This document shows positions 53,186 through 63,711 of a stretch of 64,000 nucleotides of DNA, one piece after another. The position numbers and the translations under genes are program-made. The stretch spans positions 50,181,366 to 50,245,365 of the forward strand of contig CM019717.1 in the NCBI GenBank assembly GCA_009760885.1. The letters are read 5' to 3'. Each line of letters begins with the position of its first letter. Within the stretch, counting starts at the first letter, position 1. This DNA is from Achatina immaculata (Eukaryota > Mollusca > Gastropoda > Stylommatophora > Achatinidae). Below the pieces are notes generated by a model, which was not told the DNA's origin, made no database searches, and worked only from the letters and a program-made list of their open reading frames with translations.

Positions 53186-54596
53186 ACTTAACATCGTTCT
53201 GAACTTTTTAAAAATTTGTCAGTGCATTATATATGATATAAGAATATAGTCAGTGTAACGTGTCAACTTTGAAAACGCTACAAATATATGATTAACTGCA
53301 CGAGAATCCAGCATTAAGAACACGGGCGTGCCGCGACGCGATTTTGTTTACAAAGCGTGCCGCAGTGTGAAATAGTTTTTGGAGCAGCTGGCTTACACAA
53401 TGGTCCTGTTTGACTTTGGTCCTGAACTTATTACGGTCTCCAAAATAGTTCATCTAAGAAACTGACGCAGATTTTTACTTGTGAAAAACTGAAAAAAAAA
53501 ATATATATATATATCAATAGGATCGGCAGTAACGGATAAGATTCTGGAAGGTGCTCTAGCATCATTTTTACATCATTTTTTAAAAACTGCTCAGGATCTT
53601 ATGTTATGCATGTTTTACATATTTATATGCACGGCAGTCCAAATGCATCCATTTCCTTCATCATTGGGTAGAGATCAGTGTGTCTTCCTGTAATATTTTG
53701 ACTTTCTTTATATATGTGTGCACACGGACGCGAATACATCCGTTGTTTGCAGTACACTTTTCATTTAACTGTGGTATCAAACTAATACAAATAAAAGTAA
53801 AGAAGATTATTGTAAAAATAATCGGCTACAGATGATAACGACAAGAGTCATTCAGGCAAAACCCAGATGCGTAATTAAGTACTGGATTAGGGAGCACTTA
53901 TTTGACAAACTTACAGCCCAGCTTTGGCCAGACGGGGAGGGGGCAAATTGCTAATAACCTGTGTCTGAAGTGCGTGACAGAATCTCGCATCTCTGGTGCC
54001 CCTGCTGCTAGATAAAATCTCTCAGTCTCCGGATGAAACAACATTGAACAATTGCCCCTGCCCTTCTGAAAGCACACGTAGACGCGCGGTCGCTGTCGGC
54101 CCGTTCTTGGCATTGTTAACCCGAGGCGGGACATCATGGTCTTCTCAAATTACAGCATAAACAGTTTTGATTTCGGTGGAGCGAGGAACGGAAGTTTAGT
54201 TTTCAGCTGGAAGGTTAGTTTCAGCTGGAAGGTTAGTTTCAAATTACATTTACGATTCCGACATTCAGAGGGCAAGTGGGATTAATGATGGTTAGTTGAA
54301 GATCTCATAAAGAAGGGTTGATATGTTAATTTCGTGTTGCAAGTTTTGTAGTATATCTACAGTGCTTTCCGAAGCTGTGGGTGTATAATTGGGTAAAGAA
54401 TGAATGTCTGTGTAAACCGAGATTCTCAAACATTTCTTTGTTCTAATGTTCTGATATTATCCTGTTATTGCTCAATAATATTAACGTTTCTGCAGTTCAC
54501 AGGTGCCTGAAAATTTCTGTGCTGTTTTTGTTTTATTTAAAATGTGTGCTTGTTAGGTTTATTTACAACAAAAATTCCCGCACAGGTTTGTTCATA
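53186..54596. other. No gene recognised; (TA)n
   Basis: (TA)n lies at 53500-53513. GTTAGTTTCAGCTGGAAG occurs twice at about 54195-54235. The 79-codon minus frame at 53898-54137 is not supported. Confidence 0.5.
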
Positions 54597-55030
54597 TATC
54601 ATCATCATCATCATCATGTGCCATACCGGGCGGCGTGGGCGGTCATAATCCACCGCAAATCTCAGTTCTTGACATTTCTGAGTAACTCTGTTGCTGGTTT
54701 CTTTCCGTGCCACAGTGTCAAGCCTTCCAAAAGCTGTTACCTCGGTCGTCCTTTGCCTCTCCTGCCTTCAGTTTTGCCCATTATTGTGACGTTTTCTAGT
54801 TTCTCTCTTCTCATCACATGCTGCAAGAACGATGATTGCCTTTTTCTTCTTATCTTTGTTATTATACTATATTTTTCATTAGCTTGTCTCAAACACTGCT
54901 CATTAGTTATCTTGGCAGTCAGCATTCTTATCAGGAACTACATCTTTATTGTCTCCAATGACCTTTGGCTGCCAGTAGTCCACGATTCACACCCTTGTAG
55001 CAAAATAGGTTCTATGTTGCACTGTAATGT
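54597..55030 (-). mobile_element. LINE G 3' half, (ATC)n tail
   Basis: On the + strand the (ATC)n tail at 54597-54618 is followed by GTGCCATACCGGGCGGCGTG. Minus-strand reading gives LQCNIEPILLQGCESWTTGS, then NEQCLRQANEKYSIITKIRR, then FLQHVMRREKLENVTIMGKT and a GRPR-type end. Confidence 0.88.
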
Positions 55031-55133
55031 ATAAACTGGGGGGGGGGGGGGAAGAGTAGGAACAGCTTTATTACTTAACGAGTGCTCGATAAGTAATAAA
55101 GCCGTTCTTAATTTTTTTCCTAGTTTATACATT
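55026..55133. repeat. Palindrome with 2-nt centre
   Basis: AATGTATAAACT at 55026-55037 pairs with AGTTTATACATT at 55122-55133, and GCTTTATTACTTAACGAG with CTCGATAAGTAATAAAGC around the centre TG (55083-55084). A G-run in the left arm accounts for the length difference. Confidence 0.85.
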
Positions 55134-55280
55134 TTGGTATCACAGCTTTACTGCAGTGGCTCCGTGTATAGTTATATACTCATATGCTAATTATTATGTG
55201 TTACTACATAGCACTATAATACTTTCTAGAACTCGACATTCTTCGTAATTGTTCGTAATTAAATACAAATATAGCAAGTA

Positions 55281-55378
55281 CGAAAAATAAATGAGGTTTG
55301 CTCATAGTAAAATAAAAAATAAACGAGGTTTGCTGATAGTTAAAAAAATAAATAAACGAGGTTTGCTCATAATAACAT
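55281..55378. repeat. Tandem repeat of about 35 bp, 3 copies
   Basis: The core ATAAACGAGGTTTGCTCATA is separated by A-rich spacers. Confidence 0.85.
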
Positions 55379-55584
55379 GATAGACGGAAAGTAACGGTGA
55401 TAAACGTCTATGAAGAGTAGACAACGCACTGATGTGAGAGAAACACGTGCATCGTTGTGGCTGAGTTGACAGCGCCTTTCGTGGCTAGACGTTCATTTGT
55501 CCTACTAAAGCCCACCGTCAGTCATTCTTTTAAATATTTTTTTTTCCATTCTCTCACGTCTAACGTTTTGTCTACAGTTTTTCG

Positions 55585-55626
<42 letters not shown>

Positions 55627-56394
55627 AAACAAAACACAAATTGATTGGCTAAAACGAAAGATGCCGAAAGAAAAACATGTTGTTCTGAGGTGTTTTATGC
55701 ACACTTTTGTTCGTTTTTTGCTCTGTGAAGATAATTTAACAATTAAGGATAATGCTTGCCAAGACAAGTAGTTGATTTTTGTTATTCGTCAGTGCGATAG
55801 TGGCTATAGCGATTTGTCTGAATGTGTGTGTGTTTGTTTGTTTGTTTGTTTTCACGGGACATCTGTGAGAAATACTGTATGAAGTTTTATAGCATTCCTT
55901 CGTGGACTGAATGATTCCATTTTGACCTGTGCGAATTCCAGTACGACGAGCAGCCGGCTAGGCACGCGAGGACAGTGCACCAACCGCTGAACAACGAAGC
56001 ATCATTTTTTTTTTTTAAATAAAGAAAGAAAGAAATCCTCATGTTACCAGGGTCATAATATTTCCGATCCAGTAAGATATGGAGGGGGAACGAGTATCGA
56101 CTTTCTTTCTCTCTCTCTCTCCCCACACACACGAACATACACACTTGCAGGTATAAAGAACAAGCAGGACAGCTGTAATAACAAATAACAATCATACATT
56201 CGTAATATCTGAAATCGCGTAGTTAGCACAATTTTAAATAAACCGTCAATGGAAAGGACAGCGTGAGCGTAGCAAACAGGCTCAAGTCTTGAGCATTTCG
56301 TGACAGCTCACACAGAAATGAACCAAAGAAAAACAGGAGGGGGAAAAAAAGACCTCATTGTCACGTCCTGTCTTCTGTCAGTAATATATCTACT
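55379..56394. other. No gene recognised; (GA)n and (GTTT)n
   Basis: (GA)n lies at about 55588-55622, (GTTT)n at about 55828-55851 and a T-run at 56006-56016. ORFs of about 100 codons here are not supported. Confidence 0.5.
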
Positions 56395-56795
56395 GTAGTA
56401 TTTCTGACAACAAGCTGAATTCTTTCCAGACTAAATGTTTACGAAGAATTAGAATAATATTTTGGCCAAACACCATAAGAAATAACATCTTGTTGGCAGA
56501 AATGCATATGAAGCCACTGACAGCAATTATTGAGGAAAGACTCTGGCGATGGTTGGGACATGTGCTTCGGAAGACTGACGACTCGTTACCAAAAATAACA
56601 CTAAGATGGACGCCACAGGAACAGAAGTAAAGGTAGACCAAAGGAGACATGGAGAAGAACAACAGAGAGGATGTTGAGCAATAGATGGCTGACTTGAGCA
56701 AGAGCGTGAAAAAAGGCGTTTATGGAAAACCCTTAAGGAAGCCCCATGTGCCTTGGGCACTTAAGGTTCAGAGAAGAAAGAGAGAGAGAGAATTT
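56395..56795 (+). mobile_element. LINE D 3' end with (GA)n tail
   Basis: It reads CAAGCTGAATTCTTTCCAGA, TTTACGAAGAATTAGAATAA, GGCAGAAATGCATATGAAGC, AGGAGACATGGAGAAGAAC and GGGCACTTAAGGTTCAGAG, then GA-rich. It aligns over its length to 10185-10590. Frameshifts are present. Confidence 0.88.
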
Positions 56796-57236
56796 CTGAC
56801 TTTGATCTCCGTATTCTAAAACATTTCCAGTTTATTAACATTGGCATTCCATAAGGCGATTGCTTTTCTTTCTGGAGATTATTAGTACGCCAGTAAAAAC
56901 AGGCTATATAAACGTTTGGTCTTATGTGTTTGAACTATTGTTGTTTGGCCACGGTCTTCAGCGTATAAGACTACTGACTGTAAGAGCGTCGAAAGATTTA
57001 CAGCTTTCGGACATTGTGTCACGGTTGATGTAGTCCGAAATTGTTTGCCCACGAACCGAAGAAAGTCCGAGTGAGATATTGACTGAGCTGGTCAGCGTAT
57101 CTATAAATGAACACTCAGGGCAAAACTGGTATTTTTATGACTTGTTATATGTTTAGTATATGGCTCTGTGTTTTCAGTCATTTATTAGAGAGAGATCTGT
57201 AGGCCTATCCCATCCTTTCGATGTTTACTTGTACGA
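56796..57236. other. No gene recognised
   Basis: Unassigned intronic sequence. Confidence 0.45.
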
Positions 57237-57470
57237 ACTCCTTGTAACTGCGAGCTGTTGCTCTTTGTAGCCGATGCTGTAGAGATGTTGAGGCACAGCA
57301 TCGTATCGGCATGGGGGAGGGTTATGGTGGCTACTTTTTCAGTCCCGGAGTACAGCTAAAAAGCAAGGGGTGTGCAGTGCTTCTCTAGCAGACTCCACCA
57401 CCATGGGGACTATGGCGATCCCTGCCCCGTTAGCCAGGCTAGGCCTGTTACTGGGGATACCACCCGTTCG
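57237..57470 (-). mobile_element. Family A element
   Basis: On the + strand it reads CTTGTAACTGCGAGCTGTTG, TAGCCGATGCTGTAGAGATG, CAGTCCCGGAGTACAGCTAA, CACCACCATGGGGACTATGG and CCAGGCTAGGCCTGTTACTG. The head is missing. Confidence 0.85.
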
Positions 57471-57659
57471 ATGTAGGCCTTCCGCCCCTCCTCCCCATCC
57501 TTTCGAATGAACAAACAACGCAAAAGAAAAATAACGAAAGATCTAAATTTGCTCCTAAAGACTGCTGTTGACGCAGAAAAAAATTATTGGCATAAAAACT
57601 GGAGACTTTGCTTTAGAGCAGCGCTTCCTTTTTTTTTTTTTAAATTAAGTGCAACCCAA

Positions 57660-57878
57660 AATTAGCAGTGGCGTATGGCCTCTGACTCTAGATTAGCAGT
57701 GGTATATGACCTCCGAGCCTAGATCAGCAGCGATATATGACATCCGACTCTAGATTAGAAGTGATATATGATCTACGACTCTAGATCAGCAGTGGTATGT
57801 GACCTCCGACTCTAGATCAGCAGTGGTATATGACCTCCGACCCAAATCAGCAGTGGTAGTTGACCTGAGGCCCTAGAC
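57660..57878. repeat. 31-bp minisatellite, about 7 copies
   Basis: The unit core is AGCAGTGGTATATGACCTCC plus GACTCTAGATC. Copies are diverged. Confidence 0.88.
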
Positions 57879-58565
57879 CAATGTTAGTGTTGATAGGAGT
57901 TGTTATTATACTTGGCCAGAAGAAGTTCCTCTTTAGAATACGACCTGAATGTACAGAAACGGTCGAGATCGTCCTCTCCAAAGACCGCGTTCTGACGAGT
58001 CACCAGTGTAGTTTCAGTTTTGTGGTGATCCTAACACTGGACGAGTCAAACATCTGGAAGGCTGTTCTAGACAAATTGTTCGGGGAGAACAGTTGGAATG
58101 TGATTATTATTTTTTTAAAGGTGGGGGGGGGGGGGAATCCTACATCCAGGGAATGAAGGAACTCCGGATGAAGCAAGACGAGGGAAGGACAAACTCCTCC
58201 CATGGACGGAAGCGACGGACGTACAATCGGCGTGTGACAGGGATGATCAGTATACACACCCTTCTGGGGCGGGCTGCGAAGCAAATATGAGAATGTCCTG
58301 ACTACAGTGATTCTCTTAAGATCAGTCAGTCAGTCAAACAATCAGACTTTCCTCCATTTTTTTTCCACAGAGCTCACAAATTATGGCTCTGTTTGTTTTT
58401 TTTTGTTTTTTTTTTTTTTTTGTCATGTATCTTTTTCTTTCATGCGTGGAGACTAGAGCTCGTCCCGTCCCTCCAGGAAAAATTTGTCCACTTTCGGTTT
58501 TTGTCTCCAGTGCCTTGGTGTAAAATTTTACCACATGTTTCGTTTCTAAAAAAACAGTGTAATTT
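57879..58565. other. No gene recognised; G-run and T-run
   Basis: A G-run lies at about 58123-58135 and a T-run at about 58396-58421. The 91-codon frame at 57881 is not supported. Confidence 0.5.
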
Positions 58566-59105
58566 TTTTAATAGCCCATGTCTATCTTAATGCAAAGAAA
58601 ACTAAATTGATGACAACTGACAAAACAAACAAGGCAGCTGAAATATGTATCAGTGAGGAAAAATTGGAAGAAGTGGAGAGTTTTGAATATCTTGGATCAC
58701 TACTAACTATTAATGGAGATACAGTGAGGGAACTGTCGCTTTTCATAAAGTAAAACAACTAAAACTACAGAAGAGTTCTTCAAATATCATGGACAAAAAA
58801 AAGAACAAATATATCCATATTACAAGAACTTAATATTGAAGCATGCTGGCTAGTAAAGAGGATTAAAGAGAGAAAACTTAAGTTTTTTGACACATTAAAC
58901 GTCATGATAATCTAGAGAAGACCGTCTTGGAAGGGTACATAATGAAAGAGAGGAAGACCAAGGCGAAGACGGCTGCAAGACGTCTTGATGATCTGCAAAT
59001 GGATGCATCAGCAGCAAGCCATCTTGCTCACAACCGAGAGGCCTACAGGAGTGCTGTTAGGGAGGCAAAGTTCTGCAAGGGACATGCAAATGAATGAATG
59101 AATGA
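58566..59105 (+). mobile_element. LINE H 3' part, tail (GAAT)n
   Basis: LNAKKTKLMTTDKTNKAAE and VESFEYLGSLLTING are followed by an internal deletion. The sequence then resumes with PVLQISWTKK-like residues, the GRPRRRRLQDV end and AHNREAYRSAVREAKFCKGH. The tail GAATGAATGAATGAAC ends at 59105. Confidence 0.87.
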
Positions 59106-60734
59106 ACCCCCTATACAGATCAAGACCCGCGCTTTTAATTTGGCACAAACGGAACGTCCGCGTTTTTTTTCCCTGCGGCAGGGAAAGAGCTAGCGACACA
59201 TAGCGCGGCTGACGTCTTATGCTGGTCAGGGGTTGTATAACTCTCAGCTCATTAGTGGAGAGTGGGGAGAAGCGGGCTGGCCCTCTGATAACGCCTAGCG
59301 CCCAGGGCGTATTCCGCCTGGCCAGGATATTTGTGTTCATTGATTGACTAAATCTTTCAGATGTTTGCCGAGCGATAGAAACGCGTTCGCCGTATCTGGC
59401 ACATGTCAGGGTAGCAAAGTTGACAGGCGAGACCAGCGTTGTTCAAACTAAATCCAAAGACCATTGCGGCCATTCAACACCTCTGTTTACATTCATTTAC
59501 CCCTTTCTCTTTCTATCTCTCATCTCCCCCCAGGTATAGTTTTACAACTGATTCCACAAGCAATGGTCGATCCAGAAACTCGTAAATGTTCGGCTCTCTG
59601 ACTTTATGGGTCGGTAAGCAGAGGATTCTATGACCGGCTCAAAATACTACATTCGGTTTCTGGGAGATCGCAGCTGGTAGTGCAAACAGTGGCAAGCGAC
59701 TCGTATTTATCAAAGCTATATCAAAGAAATTGTTGAGATATTTTGGAGTAGAAATTGATGAATCGGAATGAAAGAGGACACGGAGCGGGAAGAAGGGTAG
59801 ATTTGATATCTACTGGGATTATCCTTTATGAAGTAGTTCGTCGTGAAGCTTGCACTGGTAGCAGGCATTTATTGATGCGATCAGTCTTGTTTAACTTTGC
59901 GTGATCGGTGATGATGCTTTCGCCCACATTAGAGCCACTTAAAAATTTGAGAACTAAGCAGCGATAATCTTTAAAAAAAAATATTGCCCACATAGCATAT
60001 TCTTCGAGAGATGAGTGCTTTCTTTTTTTTCTGTTTATTCCACAGTTGTGTTTTCTGTTTATTCCAGAAGTATGTTTTCTGTTTAATCCCTGTGTTGTTG
60101 TTGTTTTTTAATTCTTTGAAAGATAAATTATGTTTTATGTTTGCATCCTTTGCTATCTATGGAGAACAAGTATATTTTTTTGATTGTTCCCTTTGTTGTG
60201 TTTCATTCTTTGAATGATGCATATGGTTTCTGTTTGTTGTTTTTCATACTTTTGAAGATAAGTATGTTTTCTGATAGAACTGATTGTTGTTTCTGTTCCG
60301 TGCGTGCTCCCCACCCCCCGAACTTTGTCATATTGTGCAGTAATAATATAAATGTGCGTGTTTACTGTAGTTTTTCTTTATCTTTTGTATTTCTCCCCTA
60401 CGACTTGCAGTAGACGGTACTGAAACTAAGCACGTATGTTCATAGCTCTTCTAATAAATGTTTTGATTTTGTTCCCTCCACAGTTGATATTATTAATTTG
60501 TTTTATTTTTTAGTCAACATTTATTTTGATCTCTGGTTTTCTAAATGTTTTCTTTTTCCTTTAATGCTTTTGCTTAGGATACCATGTACCAGCGTATACA
60601 ACTGGTTAGTTGGTACATCACGTACATGTACAGTCCGTTTATAAACGTGTACATTAATTAGATTTCTTAGATTTTTTTCACAAAGTTTTATTTCTGTTTA
60701 TTGCACCATATCCCTCTCTCTTGTCCCGTCAATG
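59106..60734. other. No gene recognised; T-rich loose repeats
   Basis: TTTTCTGTTTATTCCA-type motifs recur loosely at about 60020-60110. Otherwise nothing is recognised. Confidence 0.5.
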
Positions 60735-61010
60735 CCCCAGACACATGAAGCTGCCGGTAGCAAGAGATACTTGTGTCGGGCCGTAGCTATCTTCTTGGCT
60801 GTCTCCCATGTCAGCCTTTTGTTATTACCATTTTCTCTGATGTACGTCTTCGTGTCTCTTTGGGTCGTCCAATACTTCTTTTATTCTGTGGAGTCAACAT
60901 CAGAGCTGTTCGTGGTGAGGATTCGTTTGTCATTCTCACAATGTGGCCAATCCATTTACCGCCTTCTCCTTTCAGTCACCTTTGACAGTGGTGTTATGTC
61001 GGGCTGTCTT
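60735..61010 (-). mobile_element. LINE D-related 3' fragment
   Basis: Minus-strand reading, with frameshifts, gives RRRR..MDWPHCEN. ALMLTPQNKRSIGRPKETRR follows, then KGLTWETAKKIATARHKYLL. The end has a GA-rich tail (complement of 60709-60725). It has the same architecture as LINE D but is more diverged. Confidence 0.68.
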
Positions 61011-61020
61011 AACAGGAGGT

Positions 61021-61145
61021 CATTACTTATGGTATTTGGCAAGAATACTACTTTTGTTTTACGTACTTATGGTATTTGGCAAAAATACTACTTTTGTCTT
61101 ACGTACTTATGGTATTTGGCCAATACTAGTTTTATCTTACGTAGA
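61021..61145. repeat. Tandem repeat of about 40 bp, 3 copies
   Basis: The core ACTTATGGTATTTGGCAA plus ATACTACTTTTGTTTTACGT recurs. The third copy has a 3-bp deletion. Confidence 0.9.
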
Positions 61146-61387
61146 CACTTGATTGCACCATTTACATGTACTTTTTTTTACACTTTCTTATATTCTGAAA
61201 AAATTGTATTTTGAAATTTCTTATTTAGATTTCTCTTATCCACGAAAAAATTTATGAAAGATCATTTCTGCTTCTTCTTCTTCTTCTTCCACGATGTTCA
61301 CTTTGTGTCGCGGTGATGCATTTTGCCAAGGCTCTTCACATCTGACCTCCGGCTCGGCTTATTTTTAGGACTAGTTACTCATACCCG

Positions 61388-61600
61388 CTCCGATTCACTT
61401 GGCCAAACCCGAGATAGAAACCTGTGAGATAGCATAGGGGTTCCCTGCCAGTTACGATTCGCTTGGCCAAACCCGAGATAGAAACCTGTGAGATAGCATA
61501 GGGGCTCCCTGCCAGTTACGATTCGCTTGGCCAAACCCGAGATAGAAACCTGTGAGATAGCATAGGGGCTCCCTGCCAGTTCCGATTCGCCGGCCCAGAC
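61388..61600. repeat. 64-bp tandem repeat, about 3.3 copies
   Basis: The unit core is AAACCCGAGATAGAAACCTG plus GAGATAGCATAGGGGCTCCC and TGCCAGTTACGATTCGCTT. Copies are nearly identical. Confidence 0.93.
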
Positions 61601-61665
61601 ACAATCTGTAGATCACTGACCGTTGTCTTATTCATCCTTCAGCACCTCATTTTCGTCCCCAAAAA

Positions 61666-61746
61666 AAGATATAATAACGAGACAGACAACTAACCAAAGG
61701 AGCAAAAGATATAATAACGAGACAGACAACTAACCAAAGGAACACA
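61666..61746. repeat. 40-bp direct duplication
   Basis: AAAGATATAATAACGAGACA plus GACAACTAACCAAAGGA occurs twice in tandem. Confidence 0.9.
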
Positions 61747-61884
61747 AAAATCCCTACATATAATTAACAGTACATTTGTGTTTTTGACGCCAAATCACAG
61801 ATGAAAGAATGAGTTAAAACTTTATTTTTGTCACATATGGCTGTCTTTGTCATAATTGACTATTTTTCCTCGTTATCTCCAAAT

Positions 61885-61918
61885 CTCTAATGAAACATTC
61901 TGTTCTCGTTTGTTGCAG
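61885..61918 (+). promoter_or_regulatory. Branch point and 3' splice acceptor of exon 2
   Basis: CTCTAAT (candidate branch A at 61890) is followed by the pyrimidine-rich TTCTGTTCTCGTTTGTTGCAG region. AG is at 61917-61918 and the exon starts AAACCTGGG at 61919. Confidence 0.8.
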
Positions 61919-63503
61919 AAACCTGGGCCAAACCTCATCAAACCCATTGCTTTCAAACCAGTAAATTCTTCGCGTAGCCCGGTTGGAAATATGACCGTAC
62001 ATCCGCCTAGACCAGATGACCATGTCACCAGGTCACATGACGCAAGCAGACCGTACGCCTTGAAAGCAGACAATAATACAATGGCCTTGAGAGGAAGCCC
62101 AGATTTTCAGATTGGGAGATCATATGTAGGAGTGCTCAATTCTGTAGCCAGACTTCAACATCAGAACTCCGTTGGTAGTGTTCATGGACCGTACAATTCC
62201 CAGCATGCTTCAGATAGTGTCTGTCATTCCCAGACAACGTATTCTCATCCGACCAGTGTAAATAGTTCCTATAATGGTTCGAAGCACAGTTCATCAGCCA
62301 GCTCTCACCGCAGTATCTCCAACAACACCTACAGTAACATCCCTGCAATTTCCCAAAACATGGCAGCCAATTTCTCGCACATGCCAAACGGGGGCGAGAC
62401 GGGCTTCTCTCGTGAGTTTTCACACAGCACAGACGTGCCAGGGTCTGCGGCCTCCATTGGCATCTCTCGTGTTTCATCACACGGCGCTGAAAGAGTGCTT
62501 CAGACTCCGTCACCTAGCGATAGCGGTGTTGGAGAACTTGAAGCGATGCTAAGAGAGAAAGATTCAGAAATTAATACTTTGAGAGAGGTGATGGACCGCA
62601 ATGAACGTGCAATATTTCAGGTTTACGAGGAGAGGCGAAATGACTGGCTTCAGAACACCCAAGAACTGCAAAATGATTATGAACGTAAACTGAAAGTTCA
62701 GAGCCGGAAATCGTATAAAACAGAGCAAGTTCTCTCCTTGCAGGTGTATAAACTCCAGCAAGAGCAGAAGAACTTGCAGGAAGAAAAGGTCAGGGTTACA
62801 GCCGAGAGGGACTTGCTGAAGCAACAAGTTGAAGAGAACCAAAATCAAATTGCTCAGCTGAAAGTAGCACTTGAGGCAGCCCCAGCAAGCGGAGCCAGCA
62901 GTGACAGTGTTGTTAAACCTACACATGAAGAGAGCGTAGTTGAGGTTGCTGCTAATGATGGAAAAAATAACAGAGACAACATATCTCTACAAGAGGAGCT
63001 TACTCTAAAAAACAAAGAGTTGATAACTCTGAAGTCCAGGCTCCATTCCTTCCAGACAGAAATGGAAAAGAAAAATAAAGAATTGGCAGAAAAAGCTCGA
63101 GACATTTCTTCAAAGACAGAAGAAGTGAAGTCATTGAAAGATGAACTTGCTCGCCTGAGAAATCCTCCAGTGTTTGTTGAAGCTTCATCTCAGACGCATG
63201 CTGTGAGCGAAGTAGCCACATCGGAGAACATGAAGCCGACCATGCTCGGAGAAAGAGACCGTACCATCTGCACTTTGCAAGATGAGCTTACAGACATGCA
63301 AGCCCAAGTGGCCTTGCTTAAGGAGGAACACGAGAAAGAGAGAGCACAATGGCTAGATGAGAAGAATCGAGTAGTCAGGTACCAGAAGCAGCTTCAGCTC
63401 AATTATGTACAGATACAGCGCAAGAACACAACACTAGAGACCGAAGTCCAGCAGCTTACACTGGAGCTAGAGAACAGAGACTTGAAACTTATTGCTCTCA
63501 CAG
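61919..63503 (+). CDS. LZTS/N4BP3-like (Fez1-domain) protein, coiled-coil exon
   Basis: The exon is read in the phase set by the 36484/61919 splice. It starts KPGPNLIKPIAFKPV (family motif KPxAFKPV), then about 190 Ser/His/Asn-rich residues. From exon residue 206 (ELEAMLREKDSEINTLREVM) to about 520 it is continuous coiled coil, the Fez1 domain. Landmarks are DRNERAIFQVYEERRNDW, KTEQVLSLQVYKLQQEQKNL, LKNKELITLKSRLHSFQTEM and EKNRVVRYQKQLQLNYVQI. The combined product is about 861 residues to a CAG|GTGATG donor at 63503/63504 (phase 1). Without splicing the frame runs eight codons further to TAA at 63521-63523. Vertebrate LZTS proteins have a short extra C-terminus after this point, so I favour a further exon downstream. 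Confidence 0.9.
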
Positions 63504-63711
63504 GTGATGAGAGTATTTGCTAATCTGTGATGATGTGTGTAGGGATCACTCTGCTTTTATGCATGCATTTCAGGATGCTCTTGTTGAAAATATTTTGCAC
63601 TATATGATTCATGTTCACATGTATTATAAATACTTACATCAGGAAAATGTTACTGTGCATTATATGTGTGTACACAGGTCCAGCAAATCTTGTTCTGTCT
63701 CCTTACAACTG
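63504..63711 (+). other. Start of the next intron, or 3' UTR
   Basis: If GTGATG is a donor this is an intron. If not, the first six codons are coding, TAA ends at 63523, and the rest is 3' UTR. No AATAAA lies close by, which slightly favours an intron. Confidence 0.5.

Larger units (their letters stand above)
36485..61918 (+). other. Phase-0 intron of the LZTS/N4BP3-like gene, about 25.4 kb
   Basis: Donor GTGAGTAA (36485) and acceptor TTTGTTGCAG (to 61918). A branch-point-like CTCTAAT places an A at 61890, 28 nt upstream of the acceptor. The join gives ...SGVLAH|KPGPNLIKP without a frame change. The intron is filled by mobile elements and minisatellites listed separately. Read-through would add 17 residues and stop at 36536-36538. 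AATAAA hexamers at 36691-36700 could allow intronic polyadenylation. Confidence 0.85.

Noticed and set aside
60732..61214. 160-codon + strand ORF
   Set aside because: It is antisense to a LINE D-like C-terminus and then crosses a 40-bp tandem repeat.
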